Made by a program: the position numbers and the translations under genes. The notes under the pieces were generated by a model. It did no database searches, was not told the DNA's origin, and saw only the letters and a list, made by a program, of their open reading frames with translations. Shown here one piece after another: positions 1-11,827 of a DNA stretch of 64,000 nt (positions within the stretch are counted from its first letter, which is position 1; each line of letters starts with the position of its first letter). The stretch comes from Heligmosomoides polygyrus polygyrus. Its lineage: Eukaryota; Nematoda; Chromadorea; Rhabditida; Heligmosomidae. The stretch is from positions 91,571,960 to 91,635,959 of the forward strand of contig OX377206.1 of the NCBI GenBank assembly GCA_947396885.1. The letters run 5' to 3'.

Positions 1-621
1 TCGTAATGTGGTGGGATTGTGGAATTCGCAGCAGCTGAGCAGCTGAGGATATTCCTGGCGCCAGCAGAGGGCAGAGCTGAGAAACTTCCGGACTTGAAGA
101 CCAACAGGCTCAGTCGTTTAGAATTTATGGAAGAGCTGATGGGCAAGACACGTGGAGAACCGCACGATGATGGACAAAAGAAAATGGGGTGGAAACTTGC
201 AACGAGAGTTTGCAGCCACTTGCATTACACTGCCTCACCTTAGACCAGCGTTGTTGTAGTTGAATGTAGTCGGACGTATCCTAGTGGGGGGGGGGGGGGG
301 AGGGCACTTCAGTTTCCTTCTGCCTACCGGCGACAAAAAAAATTCCAATGCAAACTATTTTACAAAGACGACCGCCTGGGCTTACTATATGGGAGGATCC
401 TTTGCGATTTCCGAGCAAAGCAAAGCTAAAATCAAGTTTTAATATTTCGCCTTTTAATCTGCGATTGAGACGTATCCCGTTTGCTTTCGGAGTGGTATTA
501 GGTCAGACTCTACTTATCATACTCTATAATAACGCGCTAAGCGATAAGTCATCCTATCGATCGGCGGCGCCGCAAAAATTAGGAAGGAATATCGGGGGGG
601 GGGGGGGGAAATGGGGAGGGA
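1..621. other. No gene recognised; G-rich repeat terminus
   Basis: I see no credible exon here. Short open frames lack conserved motifs. Two long G homopolymers lie near 286-300 and 596-609. The stretch around 268-340 (ATCCTAG followed by the G run and GGGCACTTCA) resembles one end of the G-rich-terminus MITE found complete at 39913-40109, but no partner end is visible nearby. Confidence 0.5.
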
Positions 622-1082
622 GAATTACGACACGAAAATAGCGTAAATACCCAGACGCCTTTTCCCTGCCTGAGAACTTTGGCCCTAGAGCAATCGAGGT
701 TGCTGAACACGAATCTGAAATTTGTTTTTGAAGTATCGATCGTTATCAATCGATATTGATCAAATTACGGTGCGGGAAAATGGCGGAAAATGCCCAGACG
801 TCTTCTACCGGCCTGGAAACTTTAGCCCTGGGGTAATCGCCGTCGCTGAACACGAATCTATAGTTCGTTTTTAAAGTATCAATTGCATCAATAGATATTG
901 ATCAAACTATCGATTTTTTGTGGATGTCGTGTAGGCGGTCAAAATTTTAGTCCTGGAGGTAGTCGAGCTCGCTCAATACGAATCTGAAATTCGTTTTTAA
1001 AGTTTCGATCGTCATCTATCGCTACTGATCAAATTACGGGGCTCGAAAATAGCAGAGAATACCCAGACGTCTTCTACGTGCC
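622..1082. repeat. Tandem repeat, ~145-bp unit, about 3 copies
   Basis: Units begin near 622, 770 and 912, with a partial unit at 1039-1082. Each carries the words CCCAGACG, CTGAACACGAATCT and a block rich in ATCGAT ending in TTGATCAAATTACGG. Units differ by scattered substitutions and small indels, so the array is old. No coding capacity is seen. Confidence 0.75.
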
Positions 1083-1668
1083 AGGGGATTCAGAAAACGT
1101 GCGGAATACGTCGCATGGCGAGCCTGGTACTCAAAGGACGTGCCAAAGACTTCGCCAGATGTGCCTGGGGAATCAGGTGTGCCGAAAAGGTCGTCCGCTA
1201 AGGGTGGATCATTGAGGGAAACCAGTACCAGTAATGGGGGACCGTTTTACTAGGGGAGGACCAGTGGTGAGGAACCAATAGATCGCCCTATCATACTATA
1301 CACTGTACGTTCTGCGAGCCTTTTCTACTTCTAGGCAGGGAAGAAAGCTGTACAAGTAGAGCAGCTAGCATGATGTGATTGTGATTAGTGGTACTGCAAC
1401 ATCGCGCAAATGCGAAGCACGCCGATAGGCGTGACGGAGCACTTGTTTCCAATAATCGTGACTGAAGTTCGCATGGTCGAAGGGTCAAGGTGTGCCACAT
1501 TTTTTCATTTTGAAGTTGAGTGTTTTCCAGTCGCTTAGCATAATGCCCTACTTTCTCGCGAATAGCGTTACTCCGAGCGGTAGATCACAATGACATGAGA
1601 ATATCGATGGCTAGACGTAGCACTCACTGATTGCTATTTTACTGCCATTTGATTAGCTTTTTTTCTAA
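1083..1668. other. No feature recognised
   Basis: Unique-looking sequence without a motif-bearing open frame on either strand and without a recognisable repeat copy. Confidence 0.4.
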
Positions 1669-1828
1669 GGCCAGTGTTATACTCCCGCGGGAGCATCCGC
1701 GGAAGGGCGGGAATCGCGCCGAGACTCCTCACCTGGCCAATCGCCGCGCCTCGCCACGCACTCCTCCGCCGTGCACCATTGGTCCGCGGACGTTCCGCGG
1801 ACGCTCCCGCGGGAGTATAACAGAGGCC
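1669..1828. mobile_element. GC-rich MITE (TTAAGGCC family, variant)
   Basis: The ends are inverted repeats. GTTATACTCCCGCGGGAGC on the left (from 1676) is mirrored by GCTCCCGCGGGAGTATAAC on the right (to 1821), and the pairing extends outward through AGGCC/GGCCT. The 160-bp interior is CpG-rich and non-coding. The termini resemble the TTAAGGCCCCGTTTATAC ends of the element at 18309-18443, so it is probably a diverged relative. Confidence 0.65.
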
Positions 1829-2199
1829 TAAAACTTTGCAAACTAGCATATGTGGAGGGGAAGACAGCTCTCAATTCTAGAAAAAGGTCTTTTTATTCTG
1901 AAGACGGTAGGCTACTGTGTAGTTCTATTTATTTATTTATTTATTTAATTTTTGCACAATGTGCCATGAGGAACGAGAACAATGAATCAAAAATCAATGT
2001 ATACAACACCAAACAGTTTAATTTTTCTGAACTTTTGACAGTTGTGAAAATGTTGCCTGTATTCGATATACGGTGTGTGAACAGCAAATTTATTCTACAG
2101 CATTTTTTAAACAATGTCCTACCTGTATTAATGAAAAACAATAATAAAATATAAACAACAAACACAATAAATAAAAAATTGCAAAAAATATGAACTTAT
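1829..2199. other. No gene; (TTTA)n tract
   Basis: A/T-rich sequence with a short (TTTA)n microsatellite at about 1923-1949. No exon or element is recognisable. Confidence 0.4.
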
Positions 2200-2563
2200 T
2201 AGAAAAGACATCGGAAGGAAGCAAAGCATGTGGAGCTATTTTTAAGTTCTAAGTTTAAAAGTAAAAATGCAAAAAGTGTTATAAATATAAAATATAAATA
2301 ACAGGTTATTAAATATAAAATAAGTACAACTTTAATTAATACAATTTTATTAGTAAAAAGACATTGATAAGAAAGTGAAGCATTTGGGAGCTACTGCTTC
2401 AAAATGAAAATGCAGGAAGTGTCATAAATAATAAAATATAAATAAAAAGTACAATAGACATAAAAAATACAAATGCAATGAATACTGATTTATTTTTAAA
2501 ACATCGCAAAAAATGCAAAGCATGTGGAATTATTTTCAAGTTTCAAAATAAAAATGCAAAAAA
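2200..2563. repeat. AT-rich tandem repeat, ~145-bp unit, about 3 copies
   Basis: The phrase AAAGCATGTGGAGCTATTTT and its variants recur at about 2222, 2376 and 2516. Each is followed by AAAATGAAAATGC-like sequence and an AT-rich spacer with AAATATAAAATATAAATA. Copies are diverged and non-coding. Confidence 0.65.
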
Positions 2564-3934
2564 AAATTGGCACAGCTTGGGAATCGAACCTTGCTCATGG
2601 GAACGTGAGCCCAGACTACTGTACAACTGTACACTGTTGCATTTCAGGAATATGAGGAACGTTTTCATCTGTAGTTACTCCTGCATTGGTGTACTATCCC
2701 TTGCCCTTACCCTGAGGGCAGGGTATAAGTTTACCGAGAGCAGGGAAAAGTTTAGTTTATTGACACGAAGCCAAGCTCAGTTTCTTTATTGGATTGAGCA
2801 CCCTGAAACGTACCATGCAACATGAATCCCAATGAAATGTCCGGCGGTAAGATCGCCACCCTCCCTGGTAAATGAAAGAGCAGCCATGGGCCAAACACCG
2901 GCAAGCCGGCAAGCCATTATTCGGCGCAGAAGCCTATGACGAAGGAGAAGCGGAGATGAAGAATCGTCGTCGGATATGAAGAACGGACTCGACGCATACG
3001 ATGAAGGCATGGGAATCAATACTGCTACAAGAATCAGGCTACAAAGGAGACGAGGAGGCCAGTGGCGGACGAGGTGATGAGCGAGTACGAGCTGCGAGCT
3101 GGAGAGCTTAATGTCGGCCAGCTGTGCTTGGCCGCTTCACACTTCTTCGACACCAGCACAGTGCCAGCGTCAGAGCCCTACTCGGCGGAGCAGTTGTGGT
3201 GCCGGCTGCTGAATAGATGAGGAAGAACTGAGCCGATTTCTGGTACGGAGATCATTCCTCGAGATGTAGCCGGTACCACCCCCGTGTTACCGGTGTGTTA
3301 GAGCTTTCACCAACGGGAAGAGATAGAACTGGGAATTCGTGCTTGGCTACGCTTAGAACCTGAGACAGCCATGGACCTGTCATCGCGTGATCGATCCTTT
3401 ATGGGACATGCACACACATGAAGGCGAAATGGACGGGCTGACGACGTAGGTGGGAGAGGAGATGGGCACCGCAGAGCACAATAGCTGGTCATCGCAGAAT
3501 CATCGCCAACGGCTGGCGCGCCGGCGGACATTTTCCTCGGAATTGGATCTACCGACAGGGAAATTCGGAACGGTGCTCGCTCCAGATTTGGCTCTTGACG
3601 ATTATAAAAGAGGGGGAACCAACATCAGTAGCACTAACACGGCGTAATGTAACGCGTAACCTCCGCAATTGCCTACTGTGGATGCGATCCCAATAACGGG
3701 GGGGGGGGGGGTGGGAAGGTTCACCTTACACAAATTAAATAATAGTTGAGATGGAAACACATGCAGCATGATATACAACATGAGGCAGCCACTGGACTCT
3801 CGAGGAAGCCGAGGGGTTGGGGGGTGGACACGACAAGAAGATGAGGGGTAGAACTCACATCCTGTTATAAGGTGGAACCCCTCTTTGGGGCCGTACTTCG
3901 AAGAACTTCCGTCGACTGTTAAAGTTACTTATTC
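2564..3934. other. No gene recognised; G12 tract at ~3700
   Basis: The segment 2780-3650 is GC-richer than its flanks and has several short open frames. None contains a recognisable domain or a consistent splice structure. It may be old retroelement sequence. A G homopolymer lies at about 3699-3711. Confidence 0.35.
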
Positions 3935-3937
3935 TAT

Positions 3938-3996
<59 letters not shown>

Positions 3997-3998
3997 TT
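3935..3998. repeat. (TTTA)n microsatellite
   Basis: About 15 uninterrupted TTTA units ending just upstream of a SINE. Confidence 0.9.
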
Positions 3999-4008
3999 AT
4001 ATACGTCC

Positions 4009-4300
4009 TGGGCACGTGTAGCGCAGTTGGAGAAGGCGCCGGGTGTCGCGTGCACGCGGTACAAGGTTCATGGTTCGGAATTCCCGCCCGGGCCAATCAA
4101 GCCTTCCATCCTTCCGGGGTCGGTGAATTGATACTATGCTTGTCTGGGAAGGATAGAGCGCTGACTTGTTCATAGGCTGGCTACCGCAAGTCATTGAATA
4201 GGCCAAATACGCATTCAAATCGCCTCCACGACATCCCATAGAAGTAGAATGCGTGGCGCATCCCAAAAAGGAATTGAATAACGCCGTTCTTTATCCTTTA
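4009..4300 (+). mobile_element. tRNA-derived SINE, full length
   Basis: The A box GTAGCGCAGTTGG lies near 4017 and the B box GGTTCGGAATT near 4070. The usual body follows, ending CGCCGTTCTTTATCC. The sequence TATACGTCCT stands before this copy, again between it and the next copy, and in a degraded form (TATACGTTCT) after the second copy. The two SINEs therefore appear to share target-site duplications. Confidence 0.85.
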
Positions 4301-4310
4301 TATACGTCCT

Positions 4311-4600
4311 GAGGGCGCGTGTAGCGCAATCGAAGGAGGCGCCGGCTGTCGCGTGCACCCGATACAAGGTTCATGGTTCGAGTTTCCCGCCCAGGCCAAC
4401 CAAGCCTTCCATCCTTCCGGGGTCGGTGAATTGAAACTAGACTTGTCTGGGAAGAATAAAGCGCTGACTTGTTCATCGGCTGGACACAGCAAGTAGCAAG
4501 TACGGCTAAATACGCATCCAAATCACCTCCACGACGTCCCGTAGAAGTCGAATGCGTGGCGCATTCCAAAAGGGACTGAGTAGCGCCGTCCTTTATCCTT
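4311..4600 (+). mobile_element. tRNA-derived SINE, full length (tandem with previous)
   Basis: Head-to-tail with the 4009 copy and in the same orientation. The A box is GTAGCGCAATCG, the B box is GGTTCGAGTTTCC, and the 3' end is CGCCGTCCTTTATCC. The B box is closer to a canonical tRNA box (GGTTCGANTCC) than in most copies. Confidence 0.85.
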
Positions 4601-5790
4601 CTTATACGTTCTAGGACGCACTCAAAACACAATAGCAAGCATAGAAATCATACACTAGCAATGTGTCAAAACCAGAAAATCCAACGCAAAAAAATCTACT
4701 CAAAAATGGCCGATAAAAATGCAGTCAATGAGTGATAGCACACAGAATCATACACCATTTTAAGAAAAAAGAGAATCACAAGCAGCTTGGAGGAAACTGG
4801 AGGTCGAGTAGTCTGAAGTGGTCTCACAATGGTTTTGGAATTTGTGAACAGCCATGAGACTTGGGTCAACCCAACAGCTTGGCCAGCTTGCTAAAATTGG
4901 GTTACCGAAAAAATTAAATTTTTAGATTCATTAATCAAGGTTTTAAATTTTTTGGGTATCCCTGTTGCCCCTACCCATTATCTACAGTACTATATATAAA
5001 CCTACCTATGGTAGCCGTTTATGACGTTTATTTTCATGCTTCTGTTGGCCACAAATGAAAAATCATGAAAATAAACAATGAAAATGTCTTCTATAAGCCA
5101 TGAAATTAAATGAAATAAAAATGAAATATGAAATAAAGTTACACCGTTAATCGGTGATGACGATTTAAGAGGTTGAAGTTCAAAAATTTAGAATTTAATT
5201 TTTTTGAATGTATTCTTCTCAGATTGCAGTGCACTCTTCTCTACCTGAATAGATCCGCTTAACAATGTGTGTACGCTTTTTTTAGAGGGCGCGTCTATGC
5301 ACGACGGTGGAGCGCAGCTGTGTCGAAGAAAACTTCGAAGCTACTAATGGTCAACTGGTGATGAATTTGCGGTGATGACGATTTAGGAGGGTCTAAGCCT
5401 ACATATGTCATGCTCCTCTTGCCCAACTCCTTTGCCTCAGTCCCTTCCATCGAATGCTTTATGGTTCAGGTCCACTCCAGGTCAGACAAGCCACCCATCC
5501 TTTCAGAAACTAAACGACGCTTATGTAGCGCGATGGAGCACAAGTGTCGCGTTGATGATTCTGAAACTCCTAGTAGTCTACTGTGGATGGTTGCCCACGA
5601 TGCGTTAATATTATGAGGTAAGGTAACGCGCAATGTGTGTAATTGCGTAGAATCGTCATACTGTAAACGCTACGCGCGGAGCAAGTTGAGAACACCTTTG
5701 TTTAAAATCCTGTAGGACTGTCGGAGGAAAGTCAGCCACCAGTAGGAGAAAATTTCGTGACCTGTAGGTGAATTTCATATGCTGGTGAAC
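4601..5790. other. No gene recognised
   Basis: AT-rich sequence. Words near 5130-5160 and 5340-5390 (GGTGATGACGATTTA) resemble parts of the tandem repeat at 55270-55990, suggesting old dispersed copies. No exon is seen. Confidence 0.4.
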
Positions 5791-5930
5791 TTAGGTAAGA
5801 GCGTTTATTTGTACGTCGACGTCGAGCAGCGCGACGCCACGTATTGTGGCCATATTGATCGCGCAACATCAATTTGGCCTCTATACATAGCGTCGCGTCG
5901 CTCGGGGTCAGAAGTTTAAACGGACCTTAG
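5791..5930. mobile_element. MITE of the TTAAGGCC family, degraded
   Basis: The interior GCGACGCCACGTATTGTGGC and the following CAATTTGGCC match the cleaner copy at 18309-18443. The ends (AGCGTTTATTTGTACGTCGA and TTTAAACGGACCTTAGG) are decayed inverted repeats. Confidence 0.65.
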
Positions 5931-6030
5931 GGGTGTCATTCCACCTTACCTGAAGTTCACCCGCAGTTGACCGGTAGAGGCCACTGAACTGTCCTCGTCA
6001 CACATCGTTCCACATAAGTGCCTTAGATAA

Positions 6031-6317
6031 AGGATAAATAATAGGATAAAGGATGGCGTTACTCAATCCCTTTTTGGGATGCGCCACGCATTCTACTTCT
6101 ACGGGATGTCGTGGAGGCGACTTGAATGCGTATTTGGCCATACAATGACTTGCAGTAACCAGCCGATGAAGGGCGCTATATCCTTCCCAAACAAATCTGG
6201 TACCAATTCACCGACCCTGGAGGGATGGAAGGCTTGGTTGGCCTGGGCGGGAAATCCGAACCAGGAACCTGGTATCGGGTGCACGCGATAGCCGGCGCCT
6301 CCTCCGACTGCGCTACA
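6031..6317 (-). mobile_element. tRNA-derived SINE
   Basis: Reverse orientation. The tail GGATAAAGGATGGCG is on the left and the tRNA-like head ends near 6317. A small deletion removes part of the CAAGTCAGCGC block. It lies in sequence with no gene call. Confidence 0.85.
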
Positions 6318-7698
6318 TGCGTCCAAGCGCCTCAGATATGCCTTGAAATTATAAAACATTGACTTGTCTATTCGTTGGCAAGAACAATTCATTGTATATA
6401 TTAAATGTCCAGTTACCTCAAAAATTTTCCGTAGAAACGCAAAGCATGGCGTGCACCAGGAAAAGAATACTTGGTGTACAGTTGTTTAGTAGGCTGTATG
6501 CCTAAAGCCCGTCAGAAGGACTGAATTAGCAGCTATATTGCTTTCCTGTTGTAAATCACTGTGAACCGTCTAACGTATTCGCACGATGCCATTTTCAACG
6601 ATCGACTCCTAATGAAAATCGATCAAATCGATTGATAGTAGTCCACCGAACAGTGCTCTTTACCTGATGTAAGCATTATTCATCGACCAATCTATTCATG
6701 GGTTTCCACTGTGAAAAGTTGTCCCTGTAGGAAATAAATGAAATCGATCGATGATAGCCGTCCAGTCGATACTGTTTACTTCTTGTGATCCATATCCACA
6801 TCATGCGATTAGTGCTTAGCTGGGATCGATAATGTCGATAGACATGTGAGACCGGCTAGAGGCCAATAGACTTGCGCGGACGGGACAAACAGACGTACAC
6901 AGACATACAGACTGCAAACGTAACTACTATTCCATATAAAGGGTTCAAAACGGACTGATATGACAGAAGGCACACGAAAGCAATACATTCCTGCTATTTC
7001 CTCCCCTCTTTCCTCCCAACGCTATCACCTCAAATAAGAATTACAAGTTGAAGGTAAACAATGGTAACTTAACGATAAGTGACTGAAACTAGTTGTAGGC
7101 GAACACTCCCATCAGCCGTTTACACGTTCGCTCCCATTTAGTCCACTTATTGTTGGTGATTTTCTTCGCTGCTGCTACTCAAACTCCGCAGCAGAATTCA
7201 ATGGATTGAAGAGGTAGAATCTAACCTTGTAACTTTTTCCTTTTCTTTCGTTTTGGACTGGACGCAATGCATGCAATGTTTGACTTCGTACCAGTGTTCC
7301 ACGCTTCCATTGTAGAATTTCACGGAGAAATATAGTGAAATACTCCATGGCCATGGAGCTTATCTCTTCTTCATAAGGAATTAAAAGTCCGACACGGTTC
7401 CTGGCAGTACATTGAAATCTTAGGCAATCAGCTTGCAGAAGATGGCTTTCAATTTGCCCTCCTCAGCTCCAGGTGTTGAGCAGCACTCTAGAACACTTTA
7501 CGTCGTCCTTCCTTGGCAAGGCCTTCTGTTAAGCTTCCACCTAGAAGTTGGCATGCCTTGCAGCACTCAGAAGAACGTAATTCTCATCTCATATTTTTCT
7601 AAAATTAGTAATTTCTTAAGCAATCTGCGCATTCTGTTTCGTTCATTTGCCATCATCTCACTGCTCGATGTTTGGGAGGCGAAGGTAAAGGTGAAGTA
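6318..7698. other. No gene recognised
   Basis: No supported exon. Between 6580 and 6860 the motif ATCGATCGAT and its relatives recur, with wording like the satellite at 43600-44775, but no clean array is present. Confidence 0.4.
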
Positions 7699-8948
7699 TT
7701 GGGTTGATCGAGAAGTCTTACAACATTAGCACAACAATATTGCAATAGAATACAATACAATATGCAAAAACTCAGTCCACGATATATCGCCCACCCAAGT
7801 CTAAGGACCTGCCCCATCTTTCAGGCAGCCATTCAATTCCTTTCCGCCAGAATTCCGAGGGCTGTGAGGAAAAGAATTCAGAAGCCTCCATTTCCAGTTG
7901 ACGTCGATCATCAAACTCTCTACCCCAAAGATGCTGCTTCAGAGCACTGAACAGGTGATAGTCAGAAGCAGCGAGGTCTGGAGGGTACGGTGGACGGGGC
8001 AGAACTTCCCAGCCTCACTCCTGAATTTTCTTGCTAGCTCACTTTTGCGACATGAGGACGAGCATTGTCGCGCACCAGGTAGACATTTTCCCGTTCTGGA
8101 CGTTTTTGGCGCTGGCGTCGGCCAAGCTCTGGAGCTGCGTAGCGTAGACAGATGCTGTGACTGTGATCTCCCTATCCAGCAACTCCCAGTGAAGCATGCC
8201 TTCTGAGTCCCACCAGCAACACAGAAGAACCTTCTTTCGTGGCATCCACGTTTTGGTTGCCTTGGAGCCGGTTCTTCGCGTGGGAGCCATTGACTCTTGC
8301 GGGTGTGGTTAACATAAAGAATCCAGCTCTTGTCACCAGTAACAATGTCCTTCACGAAGTCCTTTCTGTGCGGGCGAAGAGGCAACGACTCAGCAACACT
8401 GATTCGGCATGCCTTGTCTGTACCGCAGCTCATGTTGTACCTAAGACGACGAAACTTTGCGGTACCCAAGGATCTCCAGCTGCCTCACGACGATGCTTCG
8501 CGTACAACCAAGTTTCGCCGCCGATTCGCGAGTGGTTGAATTCGGCTTCACCTTGAAGGCTTCGTGCTAGCTGTCTTCTTCCACAGCAGAGGGGTGTCCG
8601 AAACGAGGTCGATCTTCGAGAGAGATATCTCCAGCCTTGAAGCGCTGATACCAGCGGGCCACTGTGGAATAGTGAATGACTTCCTTCTTGAATGCAGCGC
8701 AGATGTTGGATGATGCAGTCCTTGCGGAATGGCCTTGCAGAAATTCGTAGTAGGCGATAGGTCGTCGGATGCTGCTGCTTATCGTTGACATTGTTGCTAT
8801 ATTCTTACTCGACGGGGCCTTAATAGTATGCCTGAGGAAGCTTCGAGAATGCACTGTGACGTCACCACGCAAGATCTATACTATAGGAGCTTTAACAACT
8901 TTAACAGAGAGTAGCGCAGAGTGTTGCAAGACTTTTCGATCAACCTAA
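7699..8948 (-). mobile_element. mariner-type transposon, near full length, decayed
   Basis: About 1.25 kb between inverted ends GGGTTGATCGAGAAGTCTTA (left) and its imperfect mirror TTTTCGATCAACC (right, ending near 8948). A TA precedes the left end; the right flank is AA, so that duplication is not clean. The interior encodes a mariner transposase on the - strand that is broken by frameshifts. A full-length mariner is about 1.3 kb, so the element is nearly complete in length but dead. Confidence 0.85.
7939..8872 (-). pseudogene. mariner transposase, frameshifted
   Basis: The N-terminal part is read from about 8790 to 8567. It is a helix-turn-helix region including RRPIAYYEFLQGHSA and STVARWYQRFKAGD, typical of mariner DNA-binding domains. 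The rest continues in other frames: VTGDKSWILYVN carries the first catalytic Asp, and the block ending KKVLLCCWWD follows. Several frameshifts and stops separate the pieces, so no functional cut-and-paste enzyme can be made from it. The DD34D class is inferred from these motifs. Confidence 0.85.
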
Positions 8949-9539
8949 AACATGGGTTCTGATGGCGGGTGATATACCTTGTTGAATAGATATACTTTGT
9001 CGTGAGGATTTCTGGGTTTTGGTTAGTGATTTCTTAAACGTTTGTAGAGTTATAATCATATTCCTTGTCTTCTCGCTGAACAATAAGTTGCTCGCGCGAC
9101 GCCTCCATTCGTACCTTTCGGGTGCCAATGTAGCCCAGTGGATCTCTCATCTTTTGTCAAGGACTTCGACGAAAAAGCTCAGCCGGCACGGTGGTGGGTG
9201 TCCTAATGTCATTCTAACATGCTGCGGATCTAATTAGTCATAGCTTTTGTTATGCAACTGCATTAATTTTTAACAAAAATTAAAAACTGATTAATTAACA
9301 ACAGAGCGCATTAATTAATTGGCCCTACTTAAATATCGGCGACTAACATCGAGCATAAATGTCAGCGCCTCATATTCTAGAACGGTAAGATGATTAGGAA
9401 ATCTGTATGCACCTCCTTGATTGTGTGAATAGTGCGAAAAATAAGAGGTAGAACAATTTTTCAATCAATAAATGTCTAGAATTCGTCACACATTCTATTG
9501 GACATGGTTTATACAATATGAATGCTTAGTTGGCTTATG
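8949..9539. other. No gene recognised
   Basis: AT-rich sequence downstream of the mariner. No exon, RNA gene or clear element is seen. Confidence 0.4.
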
Positions 9540-9715
9540 CAAATACGTAGTTAAGGTGGTCGAAACGATCGAAACGTTAGAGCTTAAAGCTTTCCGAAAG
9601 AGTTTGGTATCCAAATCAGCGAGCTCGGACGGATGAAAGACGAAATAGTCGTAGGCGGGATCCGAACCGAGAAATTCGAGTAAAGGTGCACGCGACAATC
9701 GACACTTCCTCTGAC
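9540..9715 (-). mobile_element. Degenerate SINE fragment
   Basis: GGTATCCAAATCAGCG, then GGACGGATGAAAG, GGGATCCGAACCGAG and GTGCACGCGACA, follow the order of the reverse-oriented SINE, but with many substitutions. It is one of the oldest copies. Confidence 0.55.
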
Positions 9716-10646
9716 TGATCTTTACATCCTTGTGAATAGTGTTACTCTGAACCACGCAGCGTGTAACGTGTATTCTGATTCACAATACTGACATCGTGCA
9801 AGCTGCATCCAGATTCAGAACGCGTGATCCAGAAGTCGTGCAACGTGCGTCCTTATTCAGCTGACTCGTTACTGACATGCCGTTACTGTTTGCTCCTCAT
9901 AAAACCTCCTGATGCCTTATGAATCATGTTCACGGAACTCGTGAGACTTCAGAAGATCCCATGTTCCTTACTAACCTCGTCTTCGCTAGATTCAGCTGCA
10001 GACTGACAATTTCGTGTACGCAATCGAAGTGCTGCACCTCGTTCGTCTTTAATTTTTCTTCAGATTTTCGAAATTTTCTGAAAGAAGCAGAAATCTCTTC
10101 TGGTTCCGTCAGGTCACATCAGATCCTTTTTTGGCAACCAGCGATTCTGCTCAGTTTTGGCTATTTGAGACTTTATTCTACTAAAGTTGTCCCCGGTTTG
10201 TTTGACTATATAGTTCTGGCACCCCGAAGATGTTGTTTACCTTCTACATAGTTGCTACCTTTCTGCCTCCAGAATTCAAATAGACTTGTATATGCAGTTG
10301 ATCTGCTTGCGTTCACACATTGTTCTCAAAGACTCCGATGACGGATTAACAGCTCCTTGTTTGCTTGACGCGCTTGTTTTGAGGGTGTCTATGTCGACAT
10401 CAGGAAACAGGTCAGGGAGGAGTGTCACTTCCCTCCCTTATGTAATTCATTTTCACATTTGCATAGTTCTTTCCACACTTCAAGTGACTGTGTTCTAGTT
10501 CAACCAACGTCTAGTGGTCCAGCTAAAACGTCTCGCTGTCTCCAGTGGTCGTCCGCTTTGAAGACATGAAGGATCCTCCGCATGGTGAGTGTTACTTTAA
10601 CAAATAAATTCAACTAGCATAAACTGTAACGTATTCCTTGAGATGT
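9716..10646. other. No gene recognised
   Basis: A 110-codon open frame at 9919-10251 (+) has no recognisable motif and no convincing splice sites, so I do not call it. Confidence 0.4.
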
Positions 10647-10740
10647 ACAATACCGCTCCTAATTCGTGAACAATCGACGCTTTGCGACAGATTTTTCCGT
10701 CGCAAAGCGTCGATTGTTCACGAATTAGGAGCGGTATTGT
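10647..10740. repeat. Perfect 42-bp inverted repeat (hairpin), 10-nt loop
   Basis: The left arm 10647-10688 begins ACAATACCGCTCCTAATTCG. It is the exact reverse complement of 10699-10740, with AGATTTTTCC as the loop. No decay is visible between the arms, unlike the repeats around it. It lies 22 bp before a SINE. Confidence 0.95.
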
Positions 10741-10762
10741 ATTGGAACAGTAGCGCAGGTAT

Positions 10763-10934
10763 TGGGCGCGTGATGGCGCAGTTGAAGGAGGCGCCGGTTG
10801 TCGCGGGCACCCTATCCCATGTGCCTGTTTCGGATCTCCTGACCACGCCAAAGAAATCTTCCATCCCTCTGGGATCAATGGATTTGTACCTGAGTTGTCT
10901 GGAAAGGATAAGATACTAGATTGTCAATAGACGG
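10763..10934 (+). mobile_element. SINE, 5' half (split by later insertions)
   Basis: The head reads GATGGCGCAGTTGAAGGAGG and the body follows as far as the AGACGGGCT block. The missing 3' part resumes at 14985 with GGCGACAGCAAG. The two halves were separated by about 4 kb of nested insertions. Confidence 0.75.
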
Positions 10935-11117
10935 GCTAGATTATTCGTGCTTGAACGAATTTATTCTAATGATTATGCGGATAATTTATTCGCATAGTTA
11001 TTCGAATAATGGAATATTCTATATTTTTAGATTTTCAAATATTCGTTCGAATTCTAACATTGATGATTTAAGAAAGCCAAATACATATTCATTCAATTTC
11101 GAACAACGAAAAGGAGC

Positions 11118-11405
11118 TATAAGGATAAGAATAAGAATAATGGACGGCGCCACTCAATCCCTTTTGGGATGCGCCATGCCTCTACTTCTACGGGATGCCA
11201 TGGAGGCGAAGTGAATGCATATTTGGCCATACAATGACTTGCGTTAGCCAGCCGATGAACGGGTCAGCGCTTTATCAATCCCAGACACGTCTGGTACCAA
11301 TTCACCGACCCCGGAGGGATGGAAGGCTTGGTTGAGAGATCCGAACCAAAGACGCGGTAGGGGGTGCAAGCGGCAGCTGGCACCTCCTTCGACTCCTCTA
11401 CACGT
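11118..11405 (-). mobile_element. tRNA-derived SINE inside the MITE
   Basis: The tail side GGACGGCGCCACTCAATCCC is on the left and the head (CACCTCCTTCGACTCCTCTA) on the right. A deletion after GGCTTGGTTG removes part of the body. Confidence 0.8.
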
Positions 11406-11827
11406 GACCAAGGAAACCATATTGGAATATTAATCGAAAAACGGATATTTCAACCTCATTCGAAAATTGAATCATTTTATTCGAATATCAAATAAACTTA
11501 AAATCTTCAGGCGCAGAAACTGATTTGTGCACATTATTCGATTATCCGAATATTCGAATAAACGAAAAATATTTCGATTCGATTGATTGATGATGATTTA
11601 TGATTTATTTTTGAATTTATAATTTATGATTTTTTATAACGAATGATTTTCGATCAAACCAAAAATTCCTGAGCGGATAAACAAGCCAGTTCATTCCCCG
11701 AAACTTTTCCACAACGAATAAATTCGTTTAATCTTTCTTTCGAAAATTTTCAAAATCGAATTTATTCGTTCGTTTATTACTTACTTACTTTGATACTTTG
11801 ATGGTCCTTTGTCGGCTGGAGGTCTTC

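Noticed and set aside
2570..2640. tRNA-like sequence on the - strand with GGTTCGATTCCC
   Set aside because: A good B box, but the acceptor and D arms do not form; at most a remnant.
4009..4600. Two adjacent SINEs considered as one tandem gene-like unit
   Set aside because: Each has its own A/B boxes, tail and TATACGTCCT-type flank, so two insertions (or a duplication of one) explain it.
9919..10251. 110-codon + strand frame
   Set aside because: No motif, poor composition and no splice or leader signals.
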